Source: Eubacterium sp. CAG:248
GTDB lineage: Bacteria; Bacillota; Clostridia; Lachnospirales; Lachnospiraceae
NCBI GenBank assembly: GCA_000436475.1
Contig: FR886161.1
Location: 1 to 63,007, forward strand
Reading direction: 5' to 3'
DNA: 63,007 nucleotides
The notes beneath the pieces were generated by a model. The model worked only from the letters and a program-made list of their open reading frames with translations. It had not been told where the DNA came from and made no database searches. Made by a program: the position numbers and the translations under genes. This document shows, piece after piece, positions 17,001-25,554 of the stretch; positions within the stretch are counted from its first letter, which is position 1, and every line of letters starts with the position of its first letter.

Positions 17001-17596
17001 GTTCTTGTCTGTGTATCCATCTTAAATGTAAGTGGTGATTTTTTCTTAATTGCTATTAGGAATTCTTCCATGGATTCATATACATTTTCACTGTCATACA
17101 GACTTTCATATAGGTTAATGAGATTCTCATCATTTTTTAAAAATATACTCTTAAAGCTTTCTGACCTGTATAAAACAGCTGCTTCTTCCCTTGACTTCTG
17201 GACAATATTCGTAAAATGAAACAGATCATCTCCCATACCAAGACTTGTCTTAGCTTTCATGCTATAACCTGTTATAATATATGCTATATCTTTTTCACCA
17301 GCATCACTTACTATTGTGAATCTTCCTTCAATGCTCTCTTTATCCTGAAGTTCTCTTGCATCAGCTATATACGTTATGTTGCATTCTCTGCCTATGAATG
17401 TCCCATTCTTTATAACAACCCGGCTGTCAGAAGAGTACACTACGCCTTTGATGACATCACTTGCCTGAATATGCAGTTGTTCTTCACTGTATGTTCCACA
17501 TAATACATCAGCCCTTACAACATCATCGGGCTTTATTATGTCTGGTATGTCATACCTGAACTTTCCTAATGAAAGCCGGTTAATATACTCTTTCAT
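14039..17596 (-). CDS. Very large helical-repeat protein (DUF5717-like), unknown function
   Basis: 1185 aa with no signal peptide or membrane segment, so cytoplasmic. The first about 300 residues look like beta-rich modules (alternating strands, e.g. VYSSDSRVVIKNGTF), the middle about 750 residues are long alpha-helical repeats rich in Tyr, Asp and Lys with periodic LYxxYxxSY patterns, and the last about 120 residues are again beta-rich. I recall such proteins as DUF5717, unverified. The ATG follows GGAG at 8 nt. It is the first gene of the unit that continues with the Hsp70-like, TPR and coiled-coil genes, 48 nt apart from the next start; a scaffold role is inference. Confidence 0.65.
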   Translation of the reverse strand: MKEYINRLSLGKFRYDIPDIIKPDDVVRADVLCGTYSEEQLHIQASDVIKGVVYSSDSRVVIKNGTFIGRECNITYIADARELQDKESIEGRFTIVSDAGEKDIAYIITGYSMKAKTSLGMGDDLFHFTNIVQKSREEAAVLYRSESFKSIFLKNDENLINLYESLYDSENVYESMEEFLIAIKKKSPLTFKMDTQTRTYSLSQEGEKDSLIIEKSGWGYIELEVECDADYIKMKRGTLNSDDFVGDIYELEYLIDYSRLHNGNNYTSICVRSYGHEEQIDLIIYKENKETDIDKKNDGFDIRMEQRSARIALTQAYMAFRMKRIDREQWISDTGKMLTRVRGLKESDIVFDVFQAGLDFIAGNVFDGKQILENIKDKILTDVSSHVELYCLYLYVSTLERKDALYTSDVSQIVSRYYDNGYDTWVLLWILFYIDGQIEHNKSIKLIRIKDSFNNGCTSPVMYIEALNIYNEQPDLLRVMNRFEIQVISEGIKYGVISERLARQAAEVIGNEKTAGMSDIELLKRLYESYEEDNILEALIVHMIRTGIADEESFTYYEKAVLRGIRITRLYEFYMASIKKDIKLRLPKIVLMYFTYDSGVNYPWKSYLYANIVYNKELYKELYDSYKHIIELYVYEQLKQENIDSNLVYLYKKFIKPQLVKNDTAAFLAKLKFMYHITCFDEDVKAVMVKYSQIQEPVIYELTGKDTYIPLYTKECSLVFICNDGRKRKKTVDYEIEKIFEEPGDMSEYDQYDIDDKYITIYKVEYYRRKHIYKMYTLELYKLALSVEGISEQYRKKLNSWMIEFYLEYYNAESFTDEYKQLDTYNLSVRDSACLVKILIDYGMYYEARQLIDKYGYADVDATKLFMFMVHELEASVNEEEYKNKISEYVFKKHLYNESLLTYMVEHYNSTNADMYVLWKTSKEFGVNVDSLSERIISQMMFTNVYSNRLAEVFADYYNNVAGYSIVKAYAAYNSYNYVIKNKKADPVIFKVIERAYKDKIGLPLLCYIAWLKEKSLELSLLNESDIKKTAQSILDELCEKELIYNFYKKFNGILSIPYNAYGLTVIEYFGIPDRKVELHYRINDEREYKTAVMKSDICGIFTYKLLMFYDDKVTYYFTTSDGEKTKEYNMVCDDIPAQYAGKRLDAINECLASEELHDMVTLKKLMNSYVTKAYVSEEIFKKID

Positions 17597-17675
17597 CCTT
17601 TACTCTCCATTCATGTGTACAATATACTTTTAGGTACTTTTCTTTATATTACGTCTGATATTACATCCTATATTA

Positions 17676-19004
17676 TTATTTTTGTGCTTCTGACCTTATC
17701 CTGTCAAGATGTTCCTTTATATGTTTCTCATATCCGTTATCAGTAGGTGAATAAAAGCTTTCATCAACAAGTGCGTCTGGAAGATACTGCTGACTGACAT
17801 AATGATTAGGATAATCATGTGCATACTTATATCCAACACCATGTCCAAGCTTTGCGGAGCCCTTATAGTGAGCATCCTGAAGATGGGCAGGAACAGGCTG
17901 TGTCTTTGTTGTCTTTACTATATCAAGTGCCTTATCCACCGCCATATAGCACGCATTGCTCTTAGGCGCACAGGCTACATACAGTGCAGCCTGCGAAAGT
18001 ATTATTCTTGCCTCTGGCATGCCTATACGCTCAACTGCCTGTGCTGCACTCACTGCTACAACAAGTGCGTTAGGATCTGCATTTCCAACATCCTCACTTG
18101 CACATATCATTATTCTTCTTGCTATAAACTTAATATCTTCACCCGCATATAACATCTTGGCAAGATAATAACTTACCGCATCCGGGTCTGAACCTCTCAT
18201 GCTCTTTATAAATGCTGAAATTGTATCATAATGATTATCACCTGTTTTGTCATATCTTATAGCACGTTTCTGTATACACTGTTCTGCTGTCTTAATGTCA
18301 ATATGTATAATACCATCCTGTGACCTGTCAGTTGTAAGTATCCCAAGTTCTATGGCATTTAGCGCATTTCTTGCATCACCGTTAGATATGTCTGCAAGAA
18401 ATTCAAGGGCATCATCATCTATTTTGGCCTTATAACTGCCCATTCCCCTTTCTTTATCATAGACAGCTCTCTTTAGTATTTCCTTGATATCATCCTTTGT
18501 TAAAGGCTTAAGTTCAAATATAATGGATCTTGATATCAAAGCCCCATTTACCTCAAAGTATGGATTCTCAGTTGTTGCTCCGATAAGTATGACTGTTCCA
18601 TCCTCAACATATGGCAGAAGATAATCCTGCTGCCCTTTGTTAAATCTGTGTATCTCATCTACGAAAAGAATAGTCTTTCTTGCATACATGCCAAGATTAT
18701 TTTTCGCCTTTTCGACTACATCTTCCATGTCCTTTTTGCCTGCTACTGTAGCATTTATCTGGCAAAAATCCGCACTTGTTGTATTCGCTATAACTCTGGC
18801 AAGTGTTGTTTTACCAGTTCCTGGCGGTCCATAGAATATAATCGAGCTCAGCTTATCTGCCTTTATAGCACGATATAAAAGCTTATCCTTACCTACAATA
18901 TGCTGTTGCCCAACCACCTCATCAAGTGTCCTTGGTCTTAGCCTCATGGCAAGAGGTGATTCATTCTCTTTATTACTTTCACGCATATAATCAAACAAAT
19001 CCAT
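17676..19004 (-). CDS. rarA: Replication-associated recombination protein A (MgsA/RarA ATPase)
   Basis: AAA+ ATPase related to clamp loaders and RuvB that acts at stalled replication forks. N-terminal MRLRPRTLDEVVGQQHIVG, Walker A FYGPPGTGKTT near residue 58, Walker B LFVDEIHRFNKGQQD, sensor 1 IGATTENPYFEVN, and the C-terminal tetramerisation domain with HYKGSAKLGHGVGYKYAHDYP. At 442 aa it has the family length. The ATG is preceded by AAAGGA. It lies upstream of the 1185-aa gene, 79 nt away, and downstream of dacA on the same strand. Confidence 0.96.
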   Translation of the reverse strand: MDLFDYMRESNKENESPLAMRLRPRTLDEVVGQQHIVGKDKLLYRAIKADKLSSIIFYGPPGTGKTTLARVIANTTSADFCQINATVAGKKDMEDVVEKAKNNLGMYARKTILFVDEIHRFNKGQQDYLLPYVEDGTVILIGATTENPYFEVNGALISRSIIFELKPLTKDDIKEILKRAVYDKERGMGSYKAKIDDDALEFLADISNGDARNALNAIELGILTTDRSQDGIIHIDIKTAEQCIQKRAIRYDKTGDNHYDTISAFIKSMRGSDPDAVSYYLAKMLYAGEDIKFIARRIMICASEDVGNADPNALVVAVSAAQAVERIGMPEARIILSQAALYVACAPKSNACYMAVDKALDIVKTTKTQPVPAHLQDAHYKGSAKLGHGVGYKYAHDYPNHYVSQQYLPDALVDESFYSPTDNGYEKHIKEHLDRIRSEAQK

Positions 19005-19070
19005 AAGCTGTCCTTTCTATACATTTTACCTTTTTATACTTTTGACGCTTACATCATAATATAGCATATA

Positions 19071-20327
19071 TCAGCATTTTTTAAAAGTAATAACCCCCAA
19101 TACTTTTCTAAGTGAATCTGAATAATCCATCACCTCAACTGTTTCGGCTGCCATAAGGTCAACACTGCCTATCAGACTGTCCTTATAATAATAATTAATA
19201 ATTCCTGCCTTATCGCCCTCATGTACAGGTGCCATCATTGTGTCAACCGTGTATTCTTTTCTTATATCTGAGTCGCTAAAGCTTTCAAGAAACATGTATG
19301 AGAAATCTTCACTTTTTTTAATGCTTACCTCGTCCTTTACACCTGCCTCAACACTGGCATGTTTAATATCAGGCTCCTCTGCATCCTGATATATGCTGCA
19401 TACACTAAATCCATAGTTAAGAAGTGTAACCGCATCCTTGAATCTTATCTTACTTGTTGGTGCTGCCATAACTACTGCTATAAGCTCTATTCCATCCTTC
19501 ATGGCTGTTCCTGAAAGACAGCAGCCAGCTTTGCTTGTCGAACCTGTTTTAAGTCCTGTCGCATAAGTATACTGTTTTATAAGCTTATTAGTGTTTGACA
19601 ATGTAAAATCTTTTTCACCCTTTCCCGTAACATGTGTTATATCTTCCATCCATATATTACTGAACTCTTTGACCTCCGGGTGGCTGTTTATAAGCTCCCT
19701 GCTCATAAGCGCAACATCTCTTGCGCTTGATGTATGTCCGTCAGCATCAAGACCGCAGCAGTTGACAAAGTGTGTCTGCTCCATGCCAAGCTGCCCGGCC
19801 TTCTCATTCATCTTATCAACGAAAACATCTTCTGAACCACATATGTATTCGGACATGGCTACACAGGCATCATTAGCACTTGCCACCGCTATACACTTTA
19901 TCATCGTCCTTACGCTCTGTATCTCTCCTTCTTCTAAGAACACCTGGCTGCCGCCCATAGAGGCTGCATGTTCAGAAACAGTAACAGGATCTTCCATCTT
20001 TATCTGCCCACTTTCCAATGCATCAAATATAAGTATCAGTGTCATTATCTTAGTTATGCTTGCAGGTGCAAGCTGCTTTGATGCATCTTTTTCGTATATT
20101 ATCTGGCCAGTTTTAGACTCCATAAGTATAGCTGATGGAGTATCTATATCAGGACCTGCTGCGCCAGCTGTCACTATGTCCGATTCTTTCAATTCTTCAT
20201 CTTCAGCCCATACATAACTATAAAAAGCAGGATTAATGATTATAGCCACAATAATCATGACCATAACCATCAATCCCGCTATTATACGCATGTATCCACA
20301 TCTTGTATTCATATACATATGCTTCAT
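19071..20327 (-). CDS. dacA: D-alanyl-D-alanine carboxypeptidase (PBP5/DacA family, peptidase S11)
   Basis: Trims the terminal D-Ala from peptidoglycan pentapeptides outside the membrane. An N-terminal hydrophobic segment (residues 14-32) acts as signal; the catalytic SxxK is S90-K93 (PASITK), the SxN motif is SAN in VASANDACV and the KTG motif is in LKTGSTSKAG. A C-terminal beta domain (about residues 330-418) is present; it ends without an evident amphipathic anchor, so attachment may rely on an uncleaved N-terminus. Start at the ATG with AGAGG about 8 nt upstream. Confidence 0.94.
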   Translation of the reverse strand: MKHMYMNTRCGYMRIIAGLMVMVMIIVAIIINPAFYSYVWAEDEELKESDIVTAGAAGPDIDTPSAILMESKTGQIIYEKDASKQLAPASITKIMTLILIFDALESGQIKMEDPVTVSEHAASMGGSQVFLEEGEIQSVRTMIKCIAVASANDACVAMSEYICGSEDVFVDKMNEKAGQLGMEQTHFVNCCGLDADGHTSSARDVALMSRELINSHPEVKEFSNIWMEDITHVTGKGEKDFTLSNTNKLIKQYTYATGLKTGSTSKAGCCLSGTAMKDGIELIAVVMAAPTSKIRFKDAVTLLNYGFSVCSIYQDAEEPDIKHASVEAGVKDEVSIKKSEDFSYMFLESFSDSDIRKEYTVDTMMAPVHEGDKAGIINYYYKDSLIGSVDLMAAETVEVMDYSDSLRKVLGVITFKKC

Positions 20328-20395
20328 ATAAACTGCCTCTTAATACATTTACTACTTATATATGTATATGCAAAAGCTTATATTCTATTATTTTA

Positions 20396-22150
20396 TCACC
20401 TTATATAGCTTCCCACAAAGAACCTTTCAACATTTCCTATAACATTCTGTGATTCTCCTTTAAGGTTACATGTATACAACTGTCCATCCGCACCATAATA
20501 ATATATCTTTTTCTTATAAATGCCTGTATTAGATGTATTGGTAAGTTCCCCTGCTTCACATATCACAACTGGTGAGGCTGTTACATTCTTAATATAATAT
20601 TGCTTTCCATCTGATATATATGTCAATGCTTCGTCTGTATTTTTTACAAGCGAAAGACTTCCATCTTTCACAGCTTCTGTTATAAAAGTTTTTTTACCTT
20701 TTTCAGCCTTTATGAGCTGCGCGGCATCGTTTACATATACGAGTTCCTGCGTATCTGCAAGATATATCATATTCATATTATTTCCGGTATTTTCAAGAAA
20801 CAATATATCTGATATTTCTCCATCCTTAAATCTTGCACATGATAATTTTTTATTACTAAGCCAGTACACATAATCATTCTTTTTATCATATACATACATA
20901 TTGCCTGCCCCACTTACTCCTTTAAGCAGAGTTGCTTTTGCAGTCTTAGTTTCCACATAATAGGCATTTTCTGATACACTGTATATATATGAATCCGCAT
21001 CATCCTTTGCATTAAGATGTTCTGCTCCTGACATATACATACCAGTTGAACTTCCAAGCGCACTCACACTATCAACATATAAGTCAACCTCTGTAGTTAT
21101 CTTTCTGTCATAATCATATTGATACAGACGTCCATCGGTATTAAGAATAACTATTATATCTTTACTGCTATATACATATGCCTGATTAAGACTTCTTTCT
21201 ATAGTATTCACTTCACATATATATCCGTCATCCTTTGACTTATCTTTTTTTACTTCTGCCATGGATAACATCCTGACCCCTGTTTTTCCATTATCATTGA
21301 TAGTTTCAGTCTCTTCATATATAACAGTTCCCTTGTCAGATATGTAATAAACATTGTGCTCATATATATTCTCTGCTGCTTTAAGACATACATCATCTGA
21401 CCATATATATAATGTATACATACCAGCTGTGGCATCGTACACATCTGTTGCAAAATAACTTCCCTTAGGACTTGCAACATTTAACACAGAATTATCTTTA
21501 TCAATGTCCCAAGGCCATTCAGGAGTGAAAAATGTATCATCATCCAAAGCAAATATAGCGCCTGATTTATCACATACATACCTGCTGTCAAGTGATGAAA
21601 CATCATATATCTTACTTCCATCGCTCATATATATGTTATAGTTTTTCTTTGTAATTATATTAACAGTAAATACTACTACAGCTATAAGTATAAGAATTAC
21701 AGCTGCCGCTATCCCAGCTTTCGTATAAGGAATACTTAAACTAGCGGCTTTTCTTATCTTAATCCCTGTAGTTTCATCTGCCTGTTTATTGTTTTTTTTA
21801 GCATTTTCCTCAAGTGATTTTGCAAATCTGTCTTTGCTGCCAGCAAAGGCATCCCTGCCTTTTTTTAGCTTATCAGCCACCTGATTCATATCCACTTTAG
21901 TTATGTCAAATACCCCTTCATCATAGTTCTTAGACTTAGGAGCATGTGTTTTCTTATCTTTTTTTTCAGTTTTATCAATTCTATCTGTTCTATCTTTACC
22001 TGGTACTTCTTTTCTTTTAAGCTTAGCCTGTTTTTCCTCATAAGCCTTTCTTCTTGCCAGATAATCACTGTTATTAATCTTTATTACCGGTCCATCGCAC
22101 TTAGGACACTGACTGCCTTCATATTCCGTTCCACATTTAGCACATATCAT
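20396..22150 (-). CDS. Zinc-ribbon membrane protein with a large extracellular repeat domain
   Basis: Function unknown. Residues 1-20 form a zinc ribbon (Cys3, Cys6, Cys15, Cys18); a Lys-rich cytoplasmic stretch of about 140 residues follows, then one membrane segment (AGIAAAVILILIAVVVFTV) and about 395 extracellular residues with repeated short beta-strand blocks such as YVCDKSGAIFAL and YVYDKKNDYVYWL, suggestive of a beta-propeller. The design resembles other clostridial zinc-ribbon plus TM plus propeller proteins with a DUF5050-like outer part. It starts at an ATG and precedes dacA on the same strand, 68 nt apart. Confidence 0.7.
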   Translation of the reverse strand: MICAKCGTEYEGSQCPKCDGPVIKINNSDYLARRKAYEEKQAKLKRKEVPGKDRTDRIDKTEKKDKKTHAPKSKNYDEGVFDITKVDMNQVADKLKKGRDAFAGSKDRFAKSLEENAKKNNKQADETTGIKIRKAASLSIPYTKAGIAAAVILILIAVVVFTVNIITKKNYNIYMSDGSKIYDVSSLDSRYVCDKSGAIFALDDDTFFTPEWPWDIDKDNSVLNVASPKGSYFATDVYDATAGMYTLYIWSDDVCLKAAENIYEHNVYYISDKGTVIYEETETINDNGKTGVRMLSMAEVKKDKSKDDGYICEVNTIERSLNQAYVYSSKDIIVILNTDGRLYQYDYDRKITTEVDLYVDSVSALGSSTGMYMSGAEHLNAKDDADSYIYSVSENAYYVETKTAKATLLKGVSGAGNMYVYDKKNDYVYWLSNKKLSCARFKDGEISDILFLENTGNNMNMIYLADTQELVYVNDAAQLIKAEKGKKTFITEAVKDGSLSLVKNTDEALTYISDGKQYYIKNVTASPVVICEAGELTNTSNTGIYKKKIYYYGADGQLYTCNLKGESQNVIGNVERFFVGSYIR

Positions 22151-22224
22151 ATATTTTCTGCCTTTATATCTGTCTTATACATCGTCTGATAATGCTGCAT
22201 TTTCCTTAACAACATATATATGAT

Positions 22225-22246
22225 GTCGGGGGCAAATGTCCCCGAC
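22225..22246. repeat. GC-rich hairpin beside the intergenic element
   Basis: GTCGGGG (22225-22231) and CCCCGAC (22240-22246) form a perfect 7-bp stem next to element copy A. It stands out in an AT-rich gap. Copy B near 49.6 kb starts with a related GTCGGTGG sequence. Confidence 0.6.
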
Positions 22247-22249
22247 TTT

Positions 22250-22343
22250 AATACCTACGAATTGTTCCGTGCTAAGCACTCCCACAACTCTCCCCCACCT
22301 ATGAGCAAGCTCATGTGGGTTTAGACCTTTTGACCCTGGTATC
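22250..22343. repeat. Intergenic structured element, copy A
   Basis: Plus strand from ATACC (22251) to GGTATC (22338-22343). The ends pair with each other. Inside are TTGT..GTGC TAA GCAC..ACAA and CCAC..ATGAGC AA GCTCAT..GTGG. Most of this sequence recurs at 49632-49797 and its right end recurs near 27415-27431. It sits between glyS and the zinc-ribbon gene in an otherwise gene-free stretch of 308 nt. It may be a small RNA or a mobile repeat; I cannot name the family. Confidence 0.7.
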
Positions 22344-22352
22344 ATATATATT

Positions 22353-22387
22353 ACGCAGGATTCATGACTCATGCACAAACCCTGCGT
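22353..22387 (-). terminator. Hairpin downstream of glyS
   Basis: ACGCAGG (22353-22359) and CCTGCGT (22381-22387) form a 7-bp stem, flanked by short AT pairs, about 70 nt past the glyS stop. No clear U-run, so termination here is only likely. Confidence 0.4.
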
Positions 22388-22458
22388 ATATTATTAACCA
22401 ACCACTGACTCTTTCTAATCATATGCCAGTATATTCTAAAACTTTTATTTTACTGATA

Positions 22459-23847
22459 TTAGAATCTGAACTTATCTTCAAAGTATGCCTTAAGATCTTC
22501 TATCTTAACTCTTTCCTGCTGCATAGTATCTCTATCTCTTACTGTTACAGCATTATCCTCTTCAGAATCAAAGTCATATGTTATACAGAATGGAGTACCT
22601 ATCTCATCCTGTCTTCTGTATCTCTTACCGATATTTCCTCTATCATCAAACTCACAGTTATAGTACTTAGAAAGCTCTGCATATACCTTTTCTGCGCCTT
22701 CGTTAAGCTTCTTAGAAAGTGGTAATATACCTATCTTAACAGGTGCAAGTGCTGGATGGAAGTGAAGAACTGTTCTTACATCTCCACCTTCAAGTTCTTC
22801 TTCATCATAAGCTGAGCAAAGGAATGCAAGTGTAACTCTGTCTGCACCGAGTGATGGCTCGATAACATATGGAATATACTTTTCCTTAGCTTCGTCATCA
22901 AAGTATGACATATCTTCGCCTGATACTGTCTGATGCTGTGTAAGGTCGTAGTCTGTTCTGTCTGCGATCCCCCATAACTCACCCCATCCAAATGGGAATA
23001 AGAATTCGATATCTGTAGTACCCTTAGAATAGAAGCAGAGTTCTTCTGGTGAATGATCTCTTGCTCTCATCTCATCTTCATTGATACCAAGTGCCTTAAG
23101 CCAGTCTATACAGTACTGTCTCCAGTAAGTAAACCATTCAAGGTCTGTTCCAGGCTTACAGAAGAATTCAAGTTCCATCTGCTCGAATTCTCTTGTTCTG
23201 AATGTAAAGTTACCAGGTGTAATCTCGTTACGGAATGACTTACCTATCTGTCCGATACCAAAAGGTACTTTCTTTCTTGATGTTCTTTGTACATTCTTAA
23301 AGTTGACAAATATACCCTGTGCTGTTTCAGGTCTTAAGTATACTGTATTCTTAGCATCCTCTGTAACACCCTGAAATGTCTTAAACATAAGGTTAAACTG
23401 TCTTATATCTGTAAAGTTATGCTTTCCACAAGTAGGACAGCATATATTCTTTTCATCAATGAAGTTCTTCATCTGCTCCTGAGTCCATCCATCTACTGAA
23501 CCGCCAAGATCATAATTATTCTCATCTGCCCAGTCTTCAATAAGCTTATCAGCTCTGAATCTTTCATGGCAATCCTTGCAATCCATAAGTGGATCTGAGA
23601 AACCGCCAAGATGTCCTGAAGCAACCCATGTCTGTGGATTCATAAGAATAGCACAGTCTACACCTACATTATATGGGCTTTCCTGTACAAACTTCTGCCA
23701 CCACGCCTTTTTAACATTGTTCTTAAGCTCTACGCCAAGATTGCCGTAATCCCATGTATTCGCAAGACCACCATATATCTCTGAACCTGGGTATACAAAA
23801 CCTCTCGCCTTAGCTAAGGCAACTATCTTTTCCATTGTCTTTTCCAT
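22459..23847 (-). CDS. glyQS: Glycyl-tRNA synthetase (single-chain, dimeric type)
   Basis: Class IIa synthetase charging tRNA-Gly. N-terminal ARGFVYPGSEIYGGLANTWD, motif 2 region FRNEITPGNFTFRTREFEQM and motif 3 EPSLGADRVTLAFL are present, followed by the anticodon-binding domain (LHFHPALAPVKIGILPL). At 462 aa it is the Firmicutes/Actinobacteria homodimer type, not GlyQ plus GlyS. The start ATG follows TAGGAGGA. A promoter at 23922-23950 gives a leader of about 70 nt with a small ACACC/GGTGT hairpin; there is no T-box. Confidence 0.97.
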   Translation of the reverse strand: MEKTMEKIVALAKARGFVYPGSEIYGGLANTWDYGNLGVELKNNVKKAWWQKFVQESPYNVGVDCAILMNPQTWVASGHLGGFSDPLMDCKDCHERFRADKLIEDWADENNYDLGGSVDGWTQEQMKNFIDEKNICCPTCGKHNFTDIRQFNLMFKTFQGVTEDAKNTVYLRPETAQGIFVNFKNVQRTSRKKVPFGIGQIGKSFRNEITPGNFTFRTREFEQMELEFFCKPGTDLEWFTYWRQYCIDWLKALGINEDEMRARDHSPEELCFYSKGTTDIEFLFPFGWGELWGIADRTDYDLTQHQTVSGEDMSYFDDEAKEKYIPYVIEPSLGADRVTLAFLCSAYDEEELEGGDVRTVLHFHPALAPVKIGILPLSKKLNEGAEKVYAELSKYYNCEFDDRGNIGKRYRRQDEIGTPFCITYDFDSEEDNAVTVRDRDTMQQERVKIEDLKAYFEDKFRF

Positions 23848-23921
23848 ATTCTAGATTCCTCCTAAAGTTGCGGACTGTCATACACCTGGGTGGTGTTGCT
23901 ATCCTCACAATAATCTTTTTA

Positions 23922-23950
23922 ATTCTATACCATTCTTATATATATTTCAA
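23922..23950 (-). promoter_or_regulatory. Sigma-A promoter of glyQS
   Basis: On the minus strand TTGAAA (23945-23950), 17 bp, TAGAAT (23922-23927), about 75 nt before the start codon. Confidence 0.6.
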
Positions 23951-24023
23951 CCAGCAAACTCAAAAACCTTATAGTCCATAAACCAAAAAACATCTTAGTC
24001 CACACATATGGCTTCATAAATAT

Positions 24024-24626
24024 CTATGACTCCCATGGTCTGATTCTGTATTTGGCACCTATCTTATCACATATTTTCCTGCACTCTTCTTCCTTTTCAT
24101 GTGATATAGTCGTATCAACCGTAGTCATAACCACGTGGAGTCCGTTTTTTACGCACTCATTTGCAAAGCTTATCATAGCATCGAAGGTCTTATCACCAAA
24201 TCTGCTTCTTACAAGCTTATGGTACTCATCCTTATCCGGATCGTTAAGACTTATTGATACGGTATCAATAAGTCCTGGCATTTCTGCTGCTATATCTCTT
24301 GCATTGATAAGATTACCTGCTCCGTTGGTGTTTATTCTTATAGGCTTGTTATATGTTTTTTTAACATATGCTGCCACTTCTCTTATTTTATCCCACACTT
24401 CTGTAGGTTCACCAAAGCCGCAGAATACAACCTCTCCGAAATCATCCATATTCCACTTATCAAACTCTGCAATAACCTCATTTACATCAGGTTCCCTTTC
24501 AAGCCACAACCTGTCTGATTCACCTATTCTGTCCATAGTCTGTCTTAAACAGAATGTACATGCAAAAGGACATTTGTTAGTCATATTGACATATAGATTA
24601 TTGTGTACCTTATATAATATTTCCAT
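24024..24626 (-). CDS. Radical SAM protein, TatD-associated type
   Basis: A 200-aa radical SAM enzyme core. The [4Fe-4S]-binding CxxxCxxC motif is CPFACTFC at residues 19-26; further marks are VVFCGFGEPTE (the GGE-like SAM contact) and INTNGAGNLINA. The protein stops before any extra C-terminal cluster domain. Short proteins of this type are known to me as the TatD-family-linked radical SAM group; no tatD gene is in the window, and the substrate is unknown. The gene stands alone between the pyridoxal kinase gene and glyQS on the minus strand. Confidence 0.85.
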   Translation of the reverse strand: MEILYKVHNNLYVNMTNKCPFACTFCLRQTMDRIGESDRLWLEREPDVNEVIAEFDKWNMDDFGEVVFCGFGEPTEVWDKIREVAAYVKKTYNKPIRINTNGAGNLINARDIAAEMPGLIDTVSISLNDPDKDEYHKLVRSRFGDKTFDAMISFANECVKNGLHVVMTTVDTTISHEKEEECRKICDKIGAKYRIRPWES

Positions 24627-24708
24627 AATTATTTCATCCTCTTTTCTTATAAACTATGAAAAATGCACATCTTAACATTGCACAATCTTATCCATAAAAA
24701 AGCGCTTA

Positions 24709-25536
24709 CTATCTTAATGTAGTAAGAAGCTCTTCAAAGCATACTCCGTCAGTAACTGGTATATCCAGCTCTATTGACTTTAATATGCATTTCTTTATAA
24801 ACTGTGAAGCTTTCTTTACTGATGTATGAAAATCCACACCATTCACCGCATCAGCCGCCAGTATTGATGCAAATATATCTCCCGTTCCTGACCTTTGTGT
24901 TCCAACCTTCATAGTCTTTATCTCATAGCCTTCGCTTCCCTTTTCATAACAGTAGTTAGCTATATACTTACCTCTTACTATTCCAGTTATAACTATCTTT
25001 GATGGTCCCATATCTGATAACTTCTTTGCTATACGAAAAAGCTCCCTGCCAGGACATTTTTCATCATATTCCTCATCTGTAAGTATACATGCCTCTGTAA
25101 GATTAGGTGTAAGTATATCTGCGTACTTTACAAGTTTCTTCATCTCTGTACATGTCTGCGTTGTGTATGTTGAATACAGCTTGCCATAATCACCCATAAC
25201 CGGATCGACAAGTATAATATTTTCATCTGTTTTAAAGGTTTTAAAAAAATCTTCAACTATCTTTATCTGTCTGTGTGAACCAAGAAATCCCGAACATATT
25301 CCATCAAACTTAAGATTAAGTTTTTTCCATTCAGCAATATACGCTGGCATACTATCTGTAAAATCTTCAAAATAAAAGCTGTCAAATCCAGTATGATTCG
25401 ACAAAACAGAAGTCGGGAGCGGACAGCACTGTACTTTAAGTGCTGATATAACAGGCAGCTCCACCGCTATGGAACATCTTCCGAATCCTGTATAATCATT
25501 GATTGCCGCTATCTTTTTCTGGTTGTTATGTCCCAT
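24709..25536 (-). CDS. pdxY: Pyridoxal/pyridoxamine kinase (PfkB/ribokinase-like)
   Basis: Phosphorylates pyridoxal or pyridoxamine for PLP salvage in the cytosol. AINDYTGFGRCS at the N-terminus matches the PdxK/PdxY substrate region, VDPVMGDYGK (about residue 105) the nucleotide/phosphate region, and GTQRSGTGDIFASILAADAV contains the anion hole and catalytic Asp. At 275 aa it has the normal length. AGAGG lies 8 nt before the ATG, which begins 18 nt past recO, so the two genes are probably cotranscribed. PdxY versus PdxK cannot be settled from sequence alone. Confidence 0.88.
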   Translation of the reverse strand: MGHNNQKKIAAINDYTGFGRCSIAVELPVISALKVQCCPLPTSVLSNHTGFDSFYFEDFTDSMPAYIAEWKKLNLKFDGICSGFLGSHRQIKIVEDFFKTFKTDENIILVDPVMGDYGKLYSTYTTQTCTEMKKLVKYADILTPNLTEACILTDEEYDEKCPGRELFRIAKKLSDMGPSKIVITGIVRGKYIANYCYEKGSEGYEIKTMKVGTQRSGTGDIFASILAADAVNGVDFHTSVKKASQFIKKCILKSIELDIPVTDGVCFEELLTTLR

Positions 25537-25554
25537 ATCAAACCTCTTTTCTTT

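Noticed and set aside
19591..20217. 208-aa plus-strand open frame inside dacA
   Set aside because: Antisense shadow of dacA, which carries all catalytic motifs; no independent start signal.
23848..23950. T-box riboswitch in front of glyQS
   Set aside because: GGGTGG occurs on the plus strand, opposite to the gene; the minus-strand leader has only about 70 nt and no AGGGTGGNACCGCG motif or specifier loop.
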